Below are positions 9,623-21,594 of a DNA stretch of 64,000 nt, piece after piece. The notes under the pieces are model-generated. The model did not search any database. It was not told the origin of the DNA and was given only the letters and a program-made list of their open reading frames with translations. Location: positions 1,116,001 through 1,180,000 of the forward strand of contig JAPNXP010000011.1 in assembly GCA_028753945.1 (NCBI GenBank). The letters run 5' to 3'. Numbering within the stretch: the stretch's first letter is position 1; each line of letters begins with the position of its first letter. The position numbers and the translations under genes are program-made. Source of the stretch: Hexactinellida sp. DTS-2022 (Eukaryota; Porifera; Hexactinellida).

Positions 9623-11830
9623 TTTACTTTTAACAAATGACTGAGTAAATTGAAAGGAAGTGTCTTGTTGGTCATTGAATATGTTTAATATGTTAGAAAG
9701 TTTAAGTCGACGCTCAGTTTCAAGGATCTGAAGATAGATGTGATAATTAGAACCCGACATCATACGGTATAGACCGAAATGGTGTTCCAAGGGATCCGTC
9801 TGTAGAAAGGAGGACAACACATATTTGAAGCCACAAGATTGAGTCAAATGGTTGGTAATTTGTGGTAAGGCAATACAAGCATGTCTAAAACTGGTGTATG
9901 TTTGTTTACTCAGTTTGCCAATTTTTTCTGGTAAAGTTTGCCAAGCATCTAACCAAAAAACTACACGAGTCAAAAATAGAAATCGCTCGTCATTCAAAGT
10001 CAAAGGTCTAGAGAAATTATCGTTCAAACGTATACCTTTAAATGGTGTATTAACGTTGACTAATTTCCAAACATTAAGAAGGGTATCAACAAACTCAGAA
10101 GTATTATTTCTATATTCTGGATAACGCAATTCGTTCTGGATAGTTAGCGCAGATATTGTTAATTCGTTAACGACTTTCAAAACCAGTTTGACATTTTGAC
10201 GCTCTATGCTAGACGGTAAACAGGACTTCATAGTCAAATGAGGAGCTAACTTGGCTAAACTTGTTCTTTCTGAATTATATAATTGACGTACAACCGAACT
10301 TAAGGGGATAATCACAATAATCAACTTTAAAATTTACCAAATTTGGAAAATGAAATGTTTTAGCAAAATCTTTTTGATTTAACCAGTTATTACGAATACT
10401 TTTTAATATGTGTACAAAATCAAATGTCAGAAAGAGTATTCTATTGCTGTCAAATGGGTGAGATACATTGGTCTCCAACTTTCCATTAGAGGAAAATAAT
10501 TTAAACAGATTCACATTTAAAGGATAATTATCAGTAGAAATGACTTGCACCTTTAGACAGCAATGCTCGATATCTATTATGCAAGATTTAATGATTGGGA
10601 ATATCTTTTCAGCAGAGATGGATGCACAGGGTAATAAACGAGAGATACAAGACCATTTTTTATGTAGACTAGAGACCATGATCGCGAATACAGTTCTCGT
10701 TGGATCGTCAGGAGTTAAGTTTGGACCATATATTTTTCCACCCTTATAGGAAATATCAGATCTAACATGAATTTCATCCATTTGAACTATGACATTTCTT
10801 TCCTCTGGACTAAAGCAGGAAGTGGCATGGCGAAGGTATGTACAAAAATCGTTTTCAAGACCAAATGAAGCATACAGTTTCTCTAATGTATGAACATGAG
10901 GAAGAGAGATACAGTTTAAACTCTGAAGATACTTATAACAAGCAGGAGATATCAAATGAGTTTTAATTGCCATGATTTGTGTTATGATGTTGTACCTTCG
11001 TCTGTTCTTGGGAATAAATGTATTTTCTAATTGACCCAATATGAATTGCAAAAGCGGTAATTCTGAGGAAACATTATTATGTTCATTATTAAGTAGTAAT
11101 CACTGATGACCTCCTTAATATGCTCTTTGGCTCGAGGCAAATGAATCGCCTCCTTAGTATTTTTAGAACTAGAGTTGTATTTTAAAGCAAGTTCCTGCAA
11201 AACAGATTCAATTTCTCGGATGTCATTAATTGCAGCAATGGGAACGGATATACTCTGTCCATTAAAATAAGCTGAGGTGGATAAATAAGCATTGATTTCA
11301 AGGTACTAATCTACAGATATATTGTTTTCAGCCATTTTAGCGAGAACAAACGTTATGTTACTCTCATTACGGAACCACACCAACCAACTATTAGGTAAAC
11401 AAATCAAGGTTAACTTCTCTTGACTCTCGGATCTCAAGCTGAGTTGTAGTGTTTGGTTCATCAAGTCTTCCTCTTTTGCATCGTATGACAAGCGCCTCCG
11501 TTTGTTAGGTTTTGATGAGTAATACGCTGGGCAGCCAGGCAGTAAACTTGGTACAGCGCCTTCCTTCAGCTTTGGCTTCGCCCGCGGTACTTCAGTAAAA
11601 GTACCACCCCATTTTGGGACTTGGAAAGTGATGTATATGTCTTCTTTCTGAAAATGGTTGTTACATACATAGACCACCTTCAGGTCACCAATATCCTCGC
11701 GACGAAGAGCGCATGTCCAGGCGTGATTCAGGGTTGGTGGATTTTGAGGCATCTTGAACACAGGAACATGGTCATCCGGGTTGTAGTTACTCTTGCATCC
11801 GGGGACAGAACACGTGTTAGGCAGAAATAG
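9622..11830 (-). pseudogene. THAP-domain P-element-like transposase, 3' truncated
   Basis: Reads right to left. It begins with a THAP zinc finger (CSVPGC near 11800, CNNH near 11665, then AVPS), which in this family binds element DNA. The RNase H-like core has QMDEIHVRS (10760-10790). STDNYPLN (10520-10545) and a long segment ending SIRNNWL follow. The C-terminal insertion domain has LEHHFGLYRMMSG (about 9765-9800). Sequence ends after QFTQSFVK, where the truncated MULE begins. Frames change near 11306, 11051 and 10300, so it is not translatable as one protein. Family members of this type (THAP9-like) normally extend further with a Cys-rich tail, as seen in the copy at 57028-63850. Confidence 0.88.
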
Positions 11831-12749
11831 AAGCTAATATGAATAAAATACCAAAGCGAAATTAATTAAAAGGATTATATTTTACGTCAATAGAAGAGTT
11901 TCGAATAAAATCTGATCAATAGTTGTATATATTTCAAGAATATTTCTAATTAACACGGGCCAGCTGTTACACGTTGTAACAGTGCCATATCGGTGGATAT
12001 AATTATCAAATTAGCAAAAAATCTCGGATTCAGACATGGTTTTTCATTTCTATCGACTACAATCAAAAATTTTCAAATTTTATGATGATGACATATCATA
12101 AAAGTGACTTCCGCCCCTTGCTTGCCACCTTCTTTTGAAAAATGTAAATCAAAAATTTGACAGTGGAAGTTCAGTGCAGCCGATTGTTTGACTATATAAT
12201 GGCTTGATAACCATATTTCGTGATCAAATTATAAAGTTGTGTAGCTTATAGGGCATTTATTTTAATTATTGCATTATCCATGGTTCGAAGAAAACAGATT
12301 TGATGATTTTTTCAAATTGTTCAATCATGAGAACTATAATTCAGAATCTTATGAATTTTTGTATATGAGAACTAATAATACTGTTGTGTCTAATGATGTT
12401 TTAAAGTGCATATATTTGTACATTATTTCAGACAATATTTCGAATTTTAGAGAAATGCTTTGTCATCACTTCATTTCAAATCCTTGACCAAATTTTTTTT
12501 GAAAATTTTGAATCTTAACATATTATTATAGTTGTTTTGTTTGTCAAAGATACAGCCCCTGGGATGGATACCAACCATACTGTAGTCTTTTGAAAATTCC
12601 TCAAAAACCGCTGGGCCGTCTACGGTTAATGTGGTTGATTATGATTATTATTTTTGAAATTAAATATTGTGGTTGGATAAATATTACCATCTTCTCCTTC
12701 ATCCTTGGTCCATATTTTTTAGGTTACTGTGAGGCCATATATAGAGTAG
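11831..12749. other. no recognisable feature
   Basis: AT-rich with short unsupported open frames only. It may include the 5' flank of the P-element-like gene. Confidence 0.5.
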
Positions 12750-13197
12750 GCTATGTTCAGTTCTATTATTTGCAATAATTATTAATCTAAATTGAATTTC
12801 ATTATAATATTTGAATTTAGCGCACTCGTTAACCCCAATAATCTTATTGGAACCGTCTCTATAAGTTAAACACAGAGCGCATTAATTTGAATTTAATATA
12901 CATCCATTGAGCAAGCATATTCTCGCTGAAGTAAATTTAATCACATAATCTGTCGTTGTTATGGAATGTAAGATATTAGTTTTCAAATAGAAAATAGAAA
13001 CCTACTCGATCTCACAAGTTGAATCAATATAATAATCACAAGTTGAAACAATAGAATTAGATTTAACACTTTCAATTGATTTGAAGTGTTAGTAAACAAT
13101 GGAAATTTGCAACTCAATTGTGGCACAAATGAAGCGGAATTTGAAAATTCGTGCACTGTGACAAGGTGTAGAATTAAATTATCTATCGAATGCATAT
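12750..13197. repeat. left part of a repeat unit split by the 8.8-kb insertion
   Basis: Matches the units at 27417-27860 and 30530-30960 (agcgcactcg, ctgtcgttgttatggaatg, acaagttgaaacaatag, atcgaatgcata). The match stops at 13197 and resumes at about 21977, which defines the insertion between. Confidence 0.85.
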
Positions 13198-13499
13198 GGT
13201 GCAGTCAAAGTGCGTTTACAGTGCAGTCAAAACGCGAACTGACTAGTCAAAACGCGTTTTACTGATATTTTCAGTCAAAGTGCGTTTACTTTGAAATAAT
13301 TTATATTATTATTTTACTTTAATTAAAGCATGTTTAGATAGTTATGTAACATTATTTTAATAGCTTCAGTAGTTATAAGAATATAGAGCCTCTCACAACA
13401 ATTGAGTTTTAATAATAATCTACAGATTAACGTTTATCTATTTTCCCACCTTTTTTAATCAAAATAAATTAATAATTATAAGTTATAAGCAGTGGCGGT

Positions 13500-14072
13500 C
13501 GCAGGATCTGATCAGCCCGGGGCAAGGGCGGGGCTACGATTAAGCCCCCGGGGCATGTTAAGGCTTTATATTCTAAGGAACAGTGCTTCTACATCACAAA
13601 CGTCCAACTGGATGGAAATCACCCTAAAATACTTAGCTAATCCCCACTCAAATTATATCTACTAGTACAGGGGTTCCCAACCTTTTCTCAGGCGCGTACC
13701 CCTTATATACAAATGTAGGAGATACGCGTACCCCTCCCATTAACAGTAATGTAGCCTTTTTAGCTTCCACGTATCCTAGGTTGGGAACCACTGCGTTGTA
13801 TTAGTAGTTTGGAATACGATTATCATATAATCATTCCTTTCAATAATGTCAATTCACTTAATTGGTATAAGTTTGGCAAATATAAAAACATCTAAGAACA
13901 GATTTTTGATAGTCGCTTTTGTTCGATGAATTGAATTTACGAGGTTCAAGTTCAAAAGAATCAATCGATTAGAATATTCCATCACAGGAATATTTTAATT
14001 GATTAATGTAACAATATTAAATTCTACAAAAAGATTAGGATGGCAATTCAACCCCCCATGGGACCGCCACTG
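13500..14072. mobile_element. hAT element
   Basis: Ends CAGTGGCGGTCGC and ACCGCCACTG. Flanks GTTATAAG (13492-13499) and GTTATACG (14073-14080) match at 7 of 8 bases. Sits inside the left inverted end of the large insertion. Confidence 0.82.
13668..13793. mobile_element. 126-bp hAT MITE nested in the hAT
   Basis: Ends CAGGGGTTCCCAACCT and AGGTTGGGAACCACTG, the widespread hAT type of terminus. No TSD found. Confidence 0.72.
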
Positions 14073-14189
14073 GTTATACGTATAATATGATATATATTAT
14101 ATAATAATTTAATAATATACGTATATACGTATATTATAAGTTAATAAAACCCTCCAATACATTATAATATTATTCTTAAAATACGTTAT

Positions 14190-14451
14190 ATGTTTGATGT
14201 TAGTAGCTAGATTTTTGATAATAGTACCTTTTGATTGTAATACCTTTGATCTACTTTTGTGTGAAATAAATATACATATTCAAAAGGAAATTTCATTCTC
14301 AAAGCAATTCTCAAAGCAGAAAATAATGTACGTTCTTAAACCGTTAAAGTGTTGCTCACTTTGTATTGTTACAAGTGCCTTTGATTTTACATGAAGCCAA
14401 TATTCGGGAATGGTATATAAATGTGAGACTAGATTTCCTATTTATTCAATC
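14190..14451. other. no recognisable feature
   Basis: AT-rich; nothing supported. Confidence 0.5.
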
Positions 14452-14928
14452 ACTAGCGCGCTTCGCTTGCTAGGTCGCTTCGCGGCAGAACACAACCACA
14501 CACCAACCGCTTCGCGGTTGGTGTGTGGTTTATATACTCCTAATATTGATTATACAGTGTAAATAGGCCTAAAATAGTAGAATTTAACAATGTGAAATTA
14601 AGTGATTACGTCATCATGCGATAATGAGTAAGCATATTGGTGATCTGGTGTGACCAACGTGTCCGCATCATTAATGTACATGTTCTATTAAATTTTCAGA
14701 TTTTTCTCTCTTAAAGGGCGCGAATTATGTGCGATTAAGTGAATTTCAGGTTCTCGAAATGTGACAATGACGTCATAACTTGTCGAGGTGTGAGAAATTT
14801 TGAGTGGAAACCTCAACTTGTTGGCGGGTGCCAAAAGTTACCCCTATATGCCAAAAATCACATTTGGAAACCGTCCACTTTCTTCAATCAACTCGTAACA
14901 TACAAACAAATATATACACATATACACA
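14452..14928. repeat. second copy of element A, truncated
   Basis: Begins ACTAGCGCGCTTCGC with the GC hairpin and follows element A closely (ataggcctaaa, gcatattggtgatctggtgtgac, ggcgcgaattatgtgcgatta). Unlike element A it is not interrupted. It is cut at 14928 by the Ginger element. Confidence 0.8.
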
Positions 14929-14976
14929 TATATATGTTACAGTTAAAACGTATAATCAGTTATTATGTATAATACC

Positions 14977-16063
14977 CATAGACTACTTTAATAGAAGGAC
15001 TAGTATCTGACAATCTGGGATTGCGGAACTTGGGTCCCAAGTTCAATTTGGGTCCCATCATATCTTGGGTTGTACACATGCTAAAACCTTCATCTTGGTG
15101 TCTAACATGGGATTTTGAGGGATGAGAAATTAATTAATTACACTTTTGACCTTTTACCACGTCACCTAAAGGTAATTTTACAACAAATAGTCTTTCTAAA
15201 TATGTATAGATTTCTATGATCAGAGTTGATTGAATGAACTACAAGACCCACGGGGCTGATTTTTAGCATGCAGGGGTATTTTGGGTCTGGCTCGGACAAG
15301 TTCGAGTCTTGAACCAAAATTCACACTACCATGGAATTATGACGTCATTGTCACCTTTTCCAAAATGTGAAAATCCACCTATTAGCTTATAACTCACGCT
15401 CAATGAGAGATAGAAACGTGAAAATTTAATACAATATGTATATTAATAGCACCTCATATCTCCCACCAAAATCACAAATATGCTTGCTCATTTCCAATTT
15501 TTTTTTTTGCATTATCATGATGACGTAATAATTAGAAATACTTGTGATGAGCAAGCATATTTGTGATTTTGGTGGGAGATATGTAGGTGCTATTAATATA
15601 CATATTGTGTTAAATTTTCACGTTTCTATCTCTCATGGAGCGTGAGTTATAAGCTAATAGGTGGATTTTCACATTTTGGAAAAGGTGACAATGACGTCAT
15701 AATTCCATGGTAGGTGTGAATTTTGGTTCAAGACTCGAACTTGTCCGAGCCAGACCCAAAATACCCCTGCATGCTAAAAATCAGCCCCGTGGGTCTTGTA
15801 GTTTATTCAATCAACTCTGATCATAGAAATCTATACATATTTAGAAAGACTATTTGTGTTAAAATGACCTTTAGGTGACGTGGTAAAAGGTCAAAAGTGT
15901 AATTAATTAATTTCTCATCCCTAAAAATCCCATGTTAGACACCAAGATGAAGGTTCTAGCATGTGTACAACCCCAGATATGATGGGACCAAAATTGAACT
16001 TGGGACCCAAGTTCCGCAATCTCAGATTGTCAGATACTAGTCCTTCTATTAAGGTAGTCTATG
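14977..16063. mobile_element. 1.09-kb foldback element with 8-bp TSD
   Basis: The two arms (14977-~15505 and ~15545-16063) are nearly perfect reverse complements, so almost the whole element is one hairpin of about 520 bp per arm. Ends are CATAGACTAC and GTAGTCTATG. Exact TSD ATAATACC at 14969-14976 and 16064-16071. The 8-bp TSD fits hAT mobilisation. It sits in the left TIR of the Ginger element. Confidence 0.92.
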
Positions 16064-16292
16064 ATAATACCTGAAATTTTCAGGTATTATGTATAATAAC
16101 TGATTCAATCAGGCATTATACAAAATGCCTGAAAATTTCAGGGATTATACATAATAACTGAAAGTTTGCCTCGGCTTTTAGACATATTAACTATTTAACT
16201 GATATTGTTTATTAATTTATGGTAAATATGATAAAGAAACAGATAAATATAAATCACTTTGACATTTGATGAACATATTGCTAGTCTCATCT

Positions 16293-17931
16293 TCAAAAGT
16301 TTATCAAAAACAACAAAGAGTTTTTGTTGGAGCAAGAAAAGCTGGAATGACATCTGGAATTGCACATCAAACGTGCTTTGAAACACCGACATCTATTGGT
16401 TTTACACCTCTTTGCACCAGCACAATTTCATCTCACAAATCCCTGTCCACCACAGTTGGATTCCTGCTGCACAGCTTCCCGGAGAGAAATCACTGTTTCA
16501 GTAGATAAGTCACCCATGGTGTAGAGGGATGTGGCACACACGTCAAACTGATTGCGTGAATACTTCGAGTTCAAAATACCCGACTTTACGGCTATAGTGT
16601 ACATGTCATTGTCACTTATATCTGTCACGATACCTATCAGGTTGCGGGGATCTGTGCGACCTCTGTCAACAGAAGGGATAGGGATAGTCACATTGTCACC
16701 AACCTTTACCTCTCATAGTACAATCTTGCTTCTTTTCACCATCTTCTCAGCCTGTTGTAGTTGTGATTCTGCTGCTCTCTTTCGTTGGATGTGGATATTG
16801 TTCTGTCTGTTGATGATAGTTGATAGGTCATCAGATTCTGCTGCCTCTGATAACAAAGATGTGGCAATTTGGTCAGTCTCGGTAGAAGTGTCATGTCTGG
16901 GGCTGGAGTTGGAACTGAAATTGCGGCGATAAGATAATCTTCACTTTGCAATCTGGAAATTACTTCTTGTGGGAGATTGGCAGATGTCAAACCAACTTTG
17001 AATTCAGAACCCAACAAAGCAGCAAAAGGAGACCTCCGGATTCCGCTATGATGACTGGAATTCTTCTGGAACTGGACGAACTTCAGTCCTACAGTCCACT
17101 CATTAGTGTTGTTATCGGCTAACCAAGCTACCAGCATGTCTTTTACATCACAGTTGGCTCTTTCAACAGAACTTTGACTCTGTGGATGTCTGGGCTTGCC
17201 ATGAACAATGAAAAGATCAGGCCACAGCTGCTTCAACTCTATAATGACCTGTGCAGTGAATTCTGAACCATTATCGCTCTGTAAGATAGCAGGTGCACCT
17301 AATAACAGGAAAATATCCAGTAACTGGTACGCGACTTCTGCGGCTCGTTTCGAGGTGAGAGGTCTAAGTACACAGAATTTAGTAAGATGATCCTGGTAGT
17401 TCATGATCCACTTATAATGTCCCTGGCACATCGACTGCATATCAACCAGATCAACCTGAGCACGAGAACTGAAGTCCTTTGACAGGATTGGTTTAACAAC
17501 TACACCTTTGGTAGTCGTCCTCTTCCGCTTCTTCTGGCACTGGATGCATGATGACTTGAAGATGTTGAGTGCTTCTTGGGTGATGTTGGCATACTTCTTA
17601 TTAGTCTCTTTTATCATCTTGTCTCGACCACCATGACCTGTAGCAATGTGGGCACGCTTGATGACATCAAACGTTTCTTCAATTGACACGAAGTAGAAGA
17701 TAGCTTCATTATCTTCACGTTTACGGATGAGCTTCTTAACATAACCACACTCAAGGACTTCATACTTCTTCAGCAAATAATACTGGTGTGGCGACTTTTT
17801 GGTAGTAGCTGTAGCTTCAAGGAGCTGGCTGATGTGTTCTGGTATTCTTCCTTAGGCAGCAAAAGACGCTTGTTGTCTTTATAACTCTTATAGAGTTGTT
17901 CTCTGAACTGTGCTTCAATGTCAAGTTCCAT
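16293..17931 (-). pseudogene. Ginger/KRBA2-like integrase, nearly complete but broken
   Basis: Start ATG at 17931. A one-base frameshift near 17855 joins the leader to the main frame (16736-17776). That frame has an H2C2 zinc domain (HIATGHGG, CIQCQKK) and a D,D-E core (QVDLVD, QSDNGSEF, SSVERAN). It then shifts near 16770 and a TGA follows before VGDNVTIPIPSVDRGR (16428-16691). A second TGA (16428-16430) precedes a Cys-rich tail typical of this family (CKTNRCRCFKA, CNSRCHSSFSC). Two frameshifts and two stops mean it is inactive. The catalytic residues are all still present, so decay is fairly recent. It would have acted on the TIRs of the enclosing element. Confidence 0.88.
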
Positions 17932-17971
17932 TATTGAAATATAGAAAATATTTCATTAAATCCTTATATAT

Positions 17972-18173
17972 CTAAAAGTGGGAAGGCAACTATCTTTGTT
18001 GTCCATTCATTGTAGTTGCAAATATACACTTTCTCACCATTCTTTACTATGCTGTTCCATTTCAGGTAATATGCTAAAAGTGGGAAGCCAACTATCTTTA
18101 TTATCCATTCATTGTAGTTGCAAATATACACTTTCTCATCATTCTTTACTATGCTGTTCCATTTCAGGTATGT
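17972..18173. repeat. 102-bp tandem duplication next to the right TIR
   Basis: Copies 17972-18073 and 18074-18173 differ at a few bases; each contains GTAGTTGCAAATATACAC and ends TTCCATTTCAGGTA. It lies between the integrase start and the right TIR, so possibly a promoter or subterminal duplication. Confidence 0.85.
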
Positions 18174-18307
18174 CTAAAAGCCGAGGCAAACTTTCAGTTA
18201 TTATGTATAATAACTGATTATACGTTTTAACTGTAACATATATACACCCAGCCTTGTGTTTTAATAGTATAGATATAATTGACACATTGTCCAATTGTTG
18301 TACTAAA

Positions 18308-19590
18308 ATGCAAAGTCATGAATTGCAATTTACTAATCTTGTAAATGCCAACAACAACATAAACAGGTTCTCCTATCGGGAGGACAGATCTCGGAGATCG
18401 TTAATATCCTCTCTGCGCCATGTCCCACTACTTCTGCAGCAGCTAGACAGCGTTTCTACAGGATACAGAAAAAGTACACCGTGAAGCATACCCAATCCTG
18501 TCAGATACTGTACCAAAGTAGTTCTGATACCTCTACGCTGCTTCGAGTTCTAGCGAAGGAAGAGCTTATTGACGTATTCTCCCGCGTACACTGTGAAGGT
18601 GGGAAGCATCTAGGGAGAAATCGAATGGTTATCGAACTTAAAAGCGATATTGTGGACACTCGAAGTCCGTAGTACAAGATTGTGTCAACCTCTGTCAAGA
18701 GTGTCAACTTAAGAAGGGCAAAAAGTATCTTAAACGTACCTCTGTTAAACCTATTCACAGTCCAGACTTTGAATCGAGAGGTCAAGTTGATTTAATAGAT
18801 TTCCAGAACACGGATCAAGCTAACAGACCTTATAATTTTATTTTGGTGTACCAAGATCACCATACTAAGTTTCCGTATGAGTTTGATGAACCTACAGTCC
18901 TACACAGACAGATAATGAAAGTCCATTTTCTTCACCTTATTCTGCTAACAATTCAGGTATTCATGACTCACCACGAGAGTTGCAGGATTCTCCGGACTCC
19001 TATATGAGGGACATCAGTCAAACGTGATTAATGCACAACAGTCTGAGCTGGGTGCTGTTAATTATGACATACTACCTTTACCTTGTTCTTCAGGATACGC
19101 TAATAACAGCGAGTATAACCCTTTCCGTTACATTTCATCCATTCTACCAGAAACTTCATATACCAGCCGCTGTTCTCTAATCCGCCACCTATGAGTTTCA
19201 AATCAATACCAAACTACATGTATGGGATAACATTGTCTTAAATATACCCGAAGTCGACAAGAGATCTCCTTTCGATCCACCAAATATTCTTGGTGTTATC
19301 CTTAATCGTTCACAAGAGGGATTTTATCACATTGGTACAAAGTCAGGAAGAATAAATCGACTTTACATTAGAACGGAATTCGATCTGACACACGGTCACT
19401 TTCTTTCGTAAGATGATGTACCTGACATAGAAGTCTCATTAAGAACTGCCGTATTTCGGGAATCGTTGAGCAATCGCAGGCAATTTTGCAACTGCACTAG
19501 TGGCTGCCGTACCAATCGGTGCGATGCAAAAGTGCTAATATTAAGTATAACTCTAAATGTCATAAGCAGTTAGCATGCCAAAATAAATAG
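18308..19590 (+). pseudogene. second integrase of the same family, with deletion
   Basis: The parts appear in order: a Ser/Arg-rich leader, an H2C2 zinc domain (VHCEGGKHLGRNRM, CVNLCQECQ), the first catalytic Asp (QVDLIDF near 18790) and VYQDHHTKF. The frame then jumps into the C-terminal region, so the second Asp and Glu are lost in an internal deletion near 18870. The tail can be followed from 19225 (NIVLNIPEVDKRSP, GFYHIGTKSGRI). A TAA interrupts it near 19410, and it ends with a Cys-rich cluster (CNCTSGCRTNRC, then SKCHKQLACQNK after a frameshift). Opposite orientation to its neighbour at 16293-17931. Confidence 0.82.
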
Positions 19591-19869
19591 CAACGAAACC
19601 AGGTAAAAAATAGTTGCACACCTTATTTGTATTTCATTCTTTCAGGCATCTATGAAACCTTGAATCTAGTTAGAAATATATTTAGAACACGGTATAAACT
19701 GCGGGAACTTCGGAAGGATATTAATTAAATGGACAGTTCGTTACCTGTCTGTTACTACTAAATCTTACCAATAACTGTAGTAGATTTCAATTTATTGATA
19801 AAAACCACCTGGTTCTTTGAAAATACTGGTAAACATATCATGTCCATGTATCATGTAACGAGGACCACT
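19591..19869. other. no recognisable feature
   Basis: AT-rich; downstream flank of the integrase pseudogene. Confidence 0.5.
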
Positions 19870-20042
19870 GCATAAGGCAGGGTTCCGAAAACTTTCATTT
19901 ATATCAGGCCACATAATCTTAACAAATTTTTCTTCAGGCCGCAAACAATATCGAGAATTTTTCGAAATTTATAACAAAATTATTATGTTGTTGTAATACT
20001 AGAACTATACTAATTTCTAAGCAAAAATTGCATAAAGGACTC

Positions 20043-20227
20043 CAGGGTTTCATCCAGGCGTATGCGACGCGGCTCCAGGCGCGTAATTTCAAAGGAAAAC
20101 TTTTCTAGGCGCGCGGAAATCGAGAGATGCTCCCATAGACGTAATACAAATTGAGTATTTTAGGCGCGTGTGAGCGAGCTAAAACTTAATCTAGGCGCGC
20201 GGGAAATTTTGCCTGGATGAAAGCCTG
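20043..20227. mobile_element. 185-bp nested hAT MITE
   Basis: Exact TSD AAGGACTC (20035-20042, 20228-20235). Ends CAGGGTTTCATCCAGGC and GCCTGGATGAAAGCCTG. Interior repeats AGGCGCG. Confidence 0.92.
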
Positions 20228-20314
20228 AAGGACTCTAGTCAAAAGGTAATACAGTTAGAAATGTCTCTCAGGCCACACATCATACAAATTTCCATTGGGA
20301 TATCAGGCCATACA

Positions 20315-20979
20315 CATAGGCGTCGACCATGCCGGGGCGGTCGGGGCGTGCCCCGGCATGTATGAAGCATGCCGGGGCGGCTACTGTTCCGCCCCGGCAT
20401 AAATCTACCAAAATTTGGTGATTATTTGGTGGTGTTTCGTGACACTTTGGATGGATCTACCATGGATTGCTATTTTTATTGATTCTGAACTATTTTGAGC
20501 AAATTTCCTGCAAGTTTGGACCCACTGCAAACATCGCTGGAATAGTATCTTAATACGTTTAGTTCCATACGGACCTATTTGTACGGGTAAACATTTTTAG
20601 ACTAAGGTAATTCGAGTGGAACCCAACAAATTTGGTTCGGCTGAACTAAAAATTCTAAATCATCCATATCATCTCTGCTCGATAGGAAATTAATTAACAT
20701 AAATTGGTGACATATTATAATTCACCCGCGGGAAAATTTTCTGAACCTTTTTTGCACGAACCTATATGATTCGGAATGTATGTATTGTGTCAGAAAGTTT
20801 AATAGATACCGATTTATAGTAAAATTTTCATCAAGATAAAAACGACACATTTTGAAAAAAAAGTTAACATTAGGTAAAATTACTTTTCTGAGACAAGTTT
20901 TATACTAGGTGATATTTTAAAAAATTCTTAACTCACACCGGCATGATTTCCCGAAAAATGGAAAAGTTCGACGCCACTG
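20315..20979. mobile_element. 665-bp nested hAT element
   Basis: Exact TSD GCCATACA (20307-20314, 20980-20987). Ends CATAGGCGTCGA and TTCGACGCCACTG. Near its left end the word ATGCCGGGGC recurs in both orientations. Confidence 0.9.
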
Positions 20980-21048
20980 GCCATACATAAGGTTGTTTCA
21001 GGCCGCATGCGGCCTGAAAAACCTGGTTTTCGGAACCCTGGCATAAGG

Positions 21049-21594
21049 GATAATTATGAAGTCCGTTATTTGCAACAGGTAAGAAGGATTTGTCTGGGGT
21101 CTTTGTAAAGTTTTTATAGATTTATTGTTATATATAAGTAACATATTTTGGAAAATGGTACTAAACATAACGCGACGCTTTTGAAATTAGTAATTTACAG
21201 TCAAATAATATAGATTGAAAGGTATAAAAGGCTGAAACCATGTAGTAATTATAGACTTATTATAGTAAAGTTCCCGACTTGCAGTTAATTAATTAGAATT
21301 ATATGTATTCAAAACTACAAATTAATTAATTAAATGTGCTCTATATACAAATCAAATACTGGTACAATACTATAGTTGTACCCAAATACTTACTGTTTGA
21401 TGCCGAGAAAATCCACATAATTAACTGCGAAGAATAATAAGTTCAAAACTATCAAACAAATATTAGTATACGATGGTTATAAACAAAACACTGCCAGTAG
21501 AAAAGGGTAATTATGTATACATCCTGTTTGAAGGTAACCATGACAATATAAATGTATACTTCGTTGACTAAGTTGGGTTCATACAAAATAGTAA
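21049..21594. other. no recognisable feature
   Basis: AT-rich interior of the 8.8-kb insertion; nothing supported. Confidence 0.5.

Larger units (their letters stand above)
14929..18244. mobile_element. Ginger-like DNA transposon with ~76-bp TIRs
   Basis: The right TIR (about 18165-18244) reads GTCTAAAAGCCGAGGC, then AACTTTCAGTTATTATG, then ACGTTTTAACTGTAACATA. The left TIR is its complement but is split: the outer part is at 14929-14976 and the inner part at 16145-16190, with a foldback and extra TTATACATAATAACTG-like copies between. Inside lies the integrase pseudogene on the minus strand. TSD not resolved. Confidence 0.75.
19878..21040. mobile_element. hAT element hosting two further hATs
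   Basis: Exact TSD GCATAAGG (19870-19877, 21041-21048). Ends CAGGGTTCCGAAAAC and TTTTCGGAACCCTG. Contains several AGGCCGCAT/GGCCTGA words near its ends. A related copy lies at 52003-52360. Confidence 0.93.

Noticed and set aside
13668..13793. 8-bp TSD for the nested hAT MITE
   Set aside because: Flanks tactagta and cgttgtat do not match, so only the inverted ends support it.
16830..16845. Second hammerhead-like CTGATGA on the minus strand
   Set aside because: No GAAA at the required distance and no flanking stems; it is coding sequence of the integrase.
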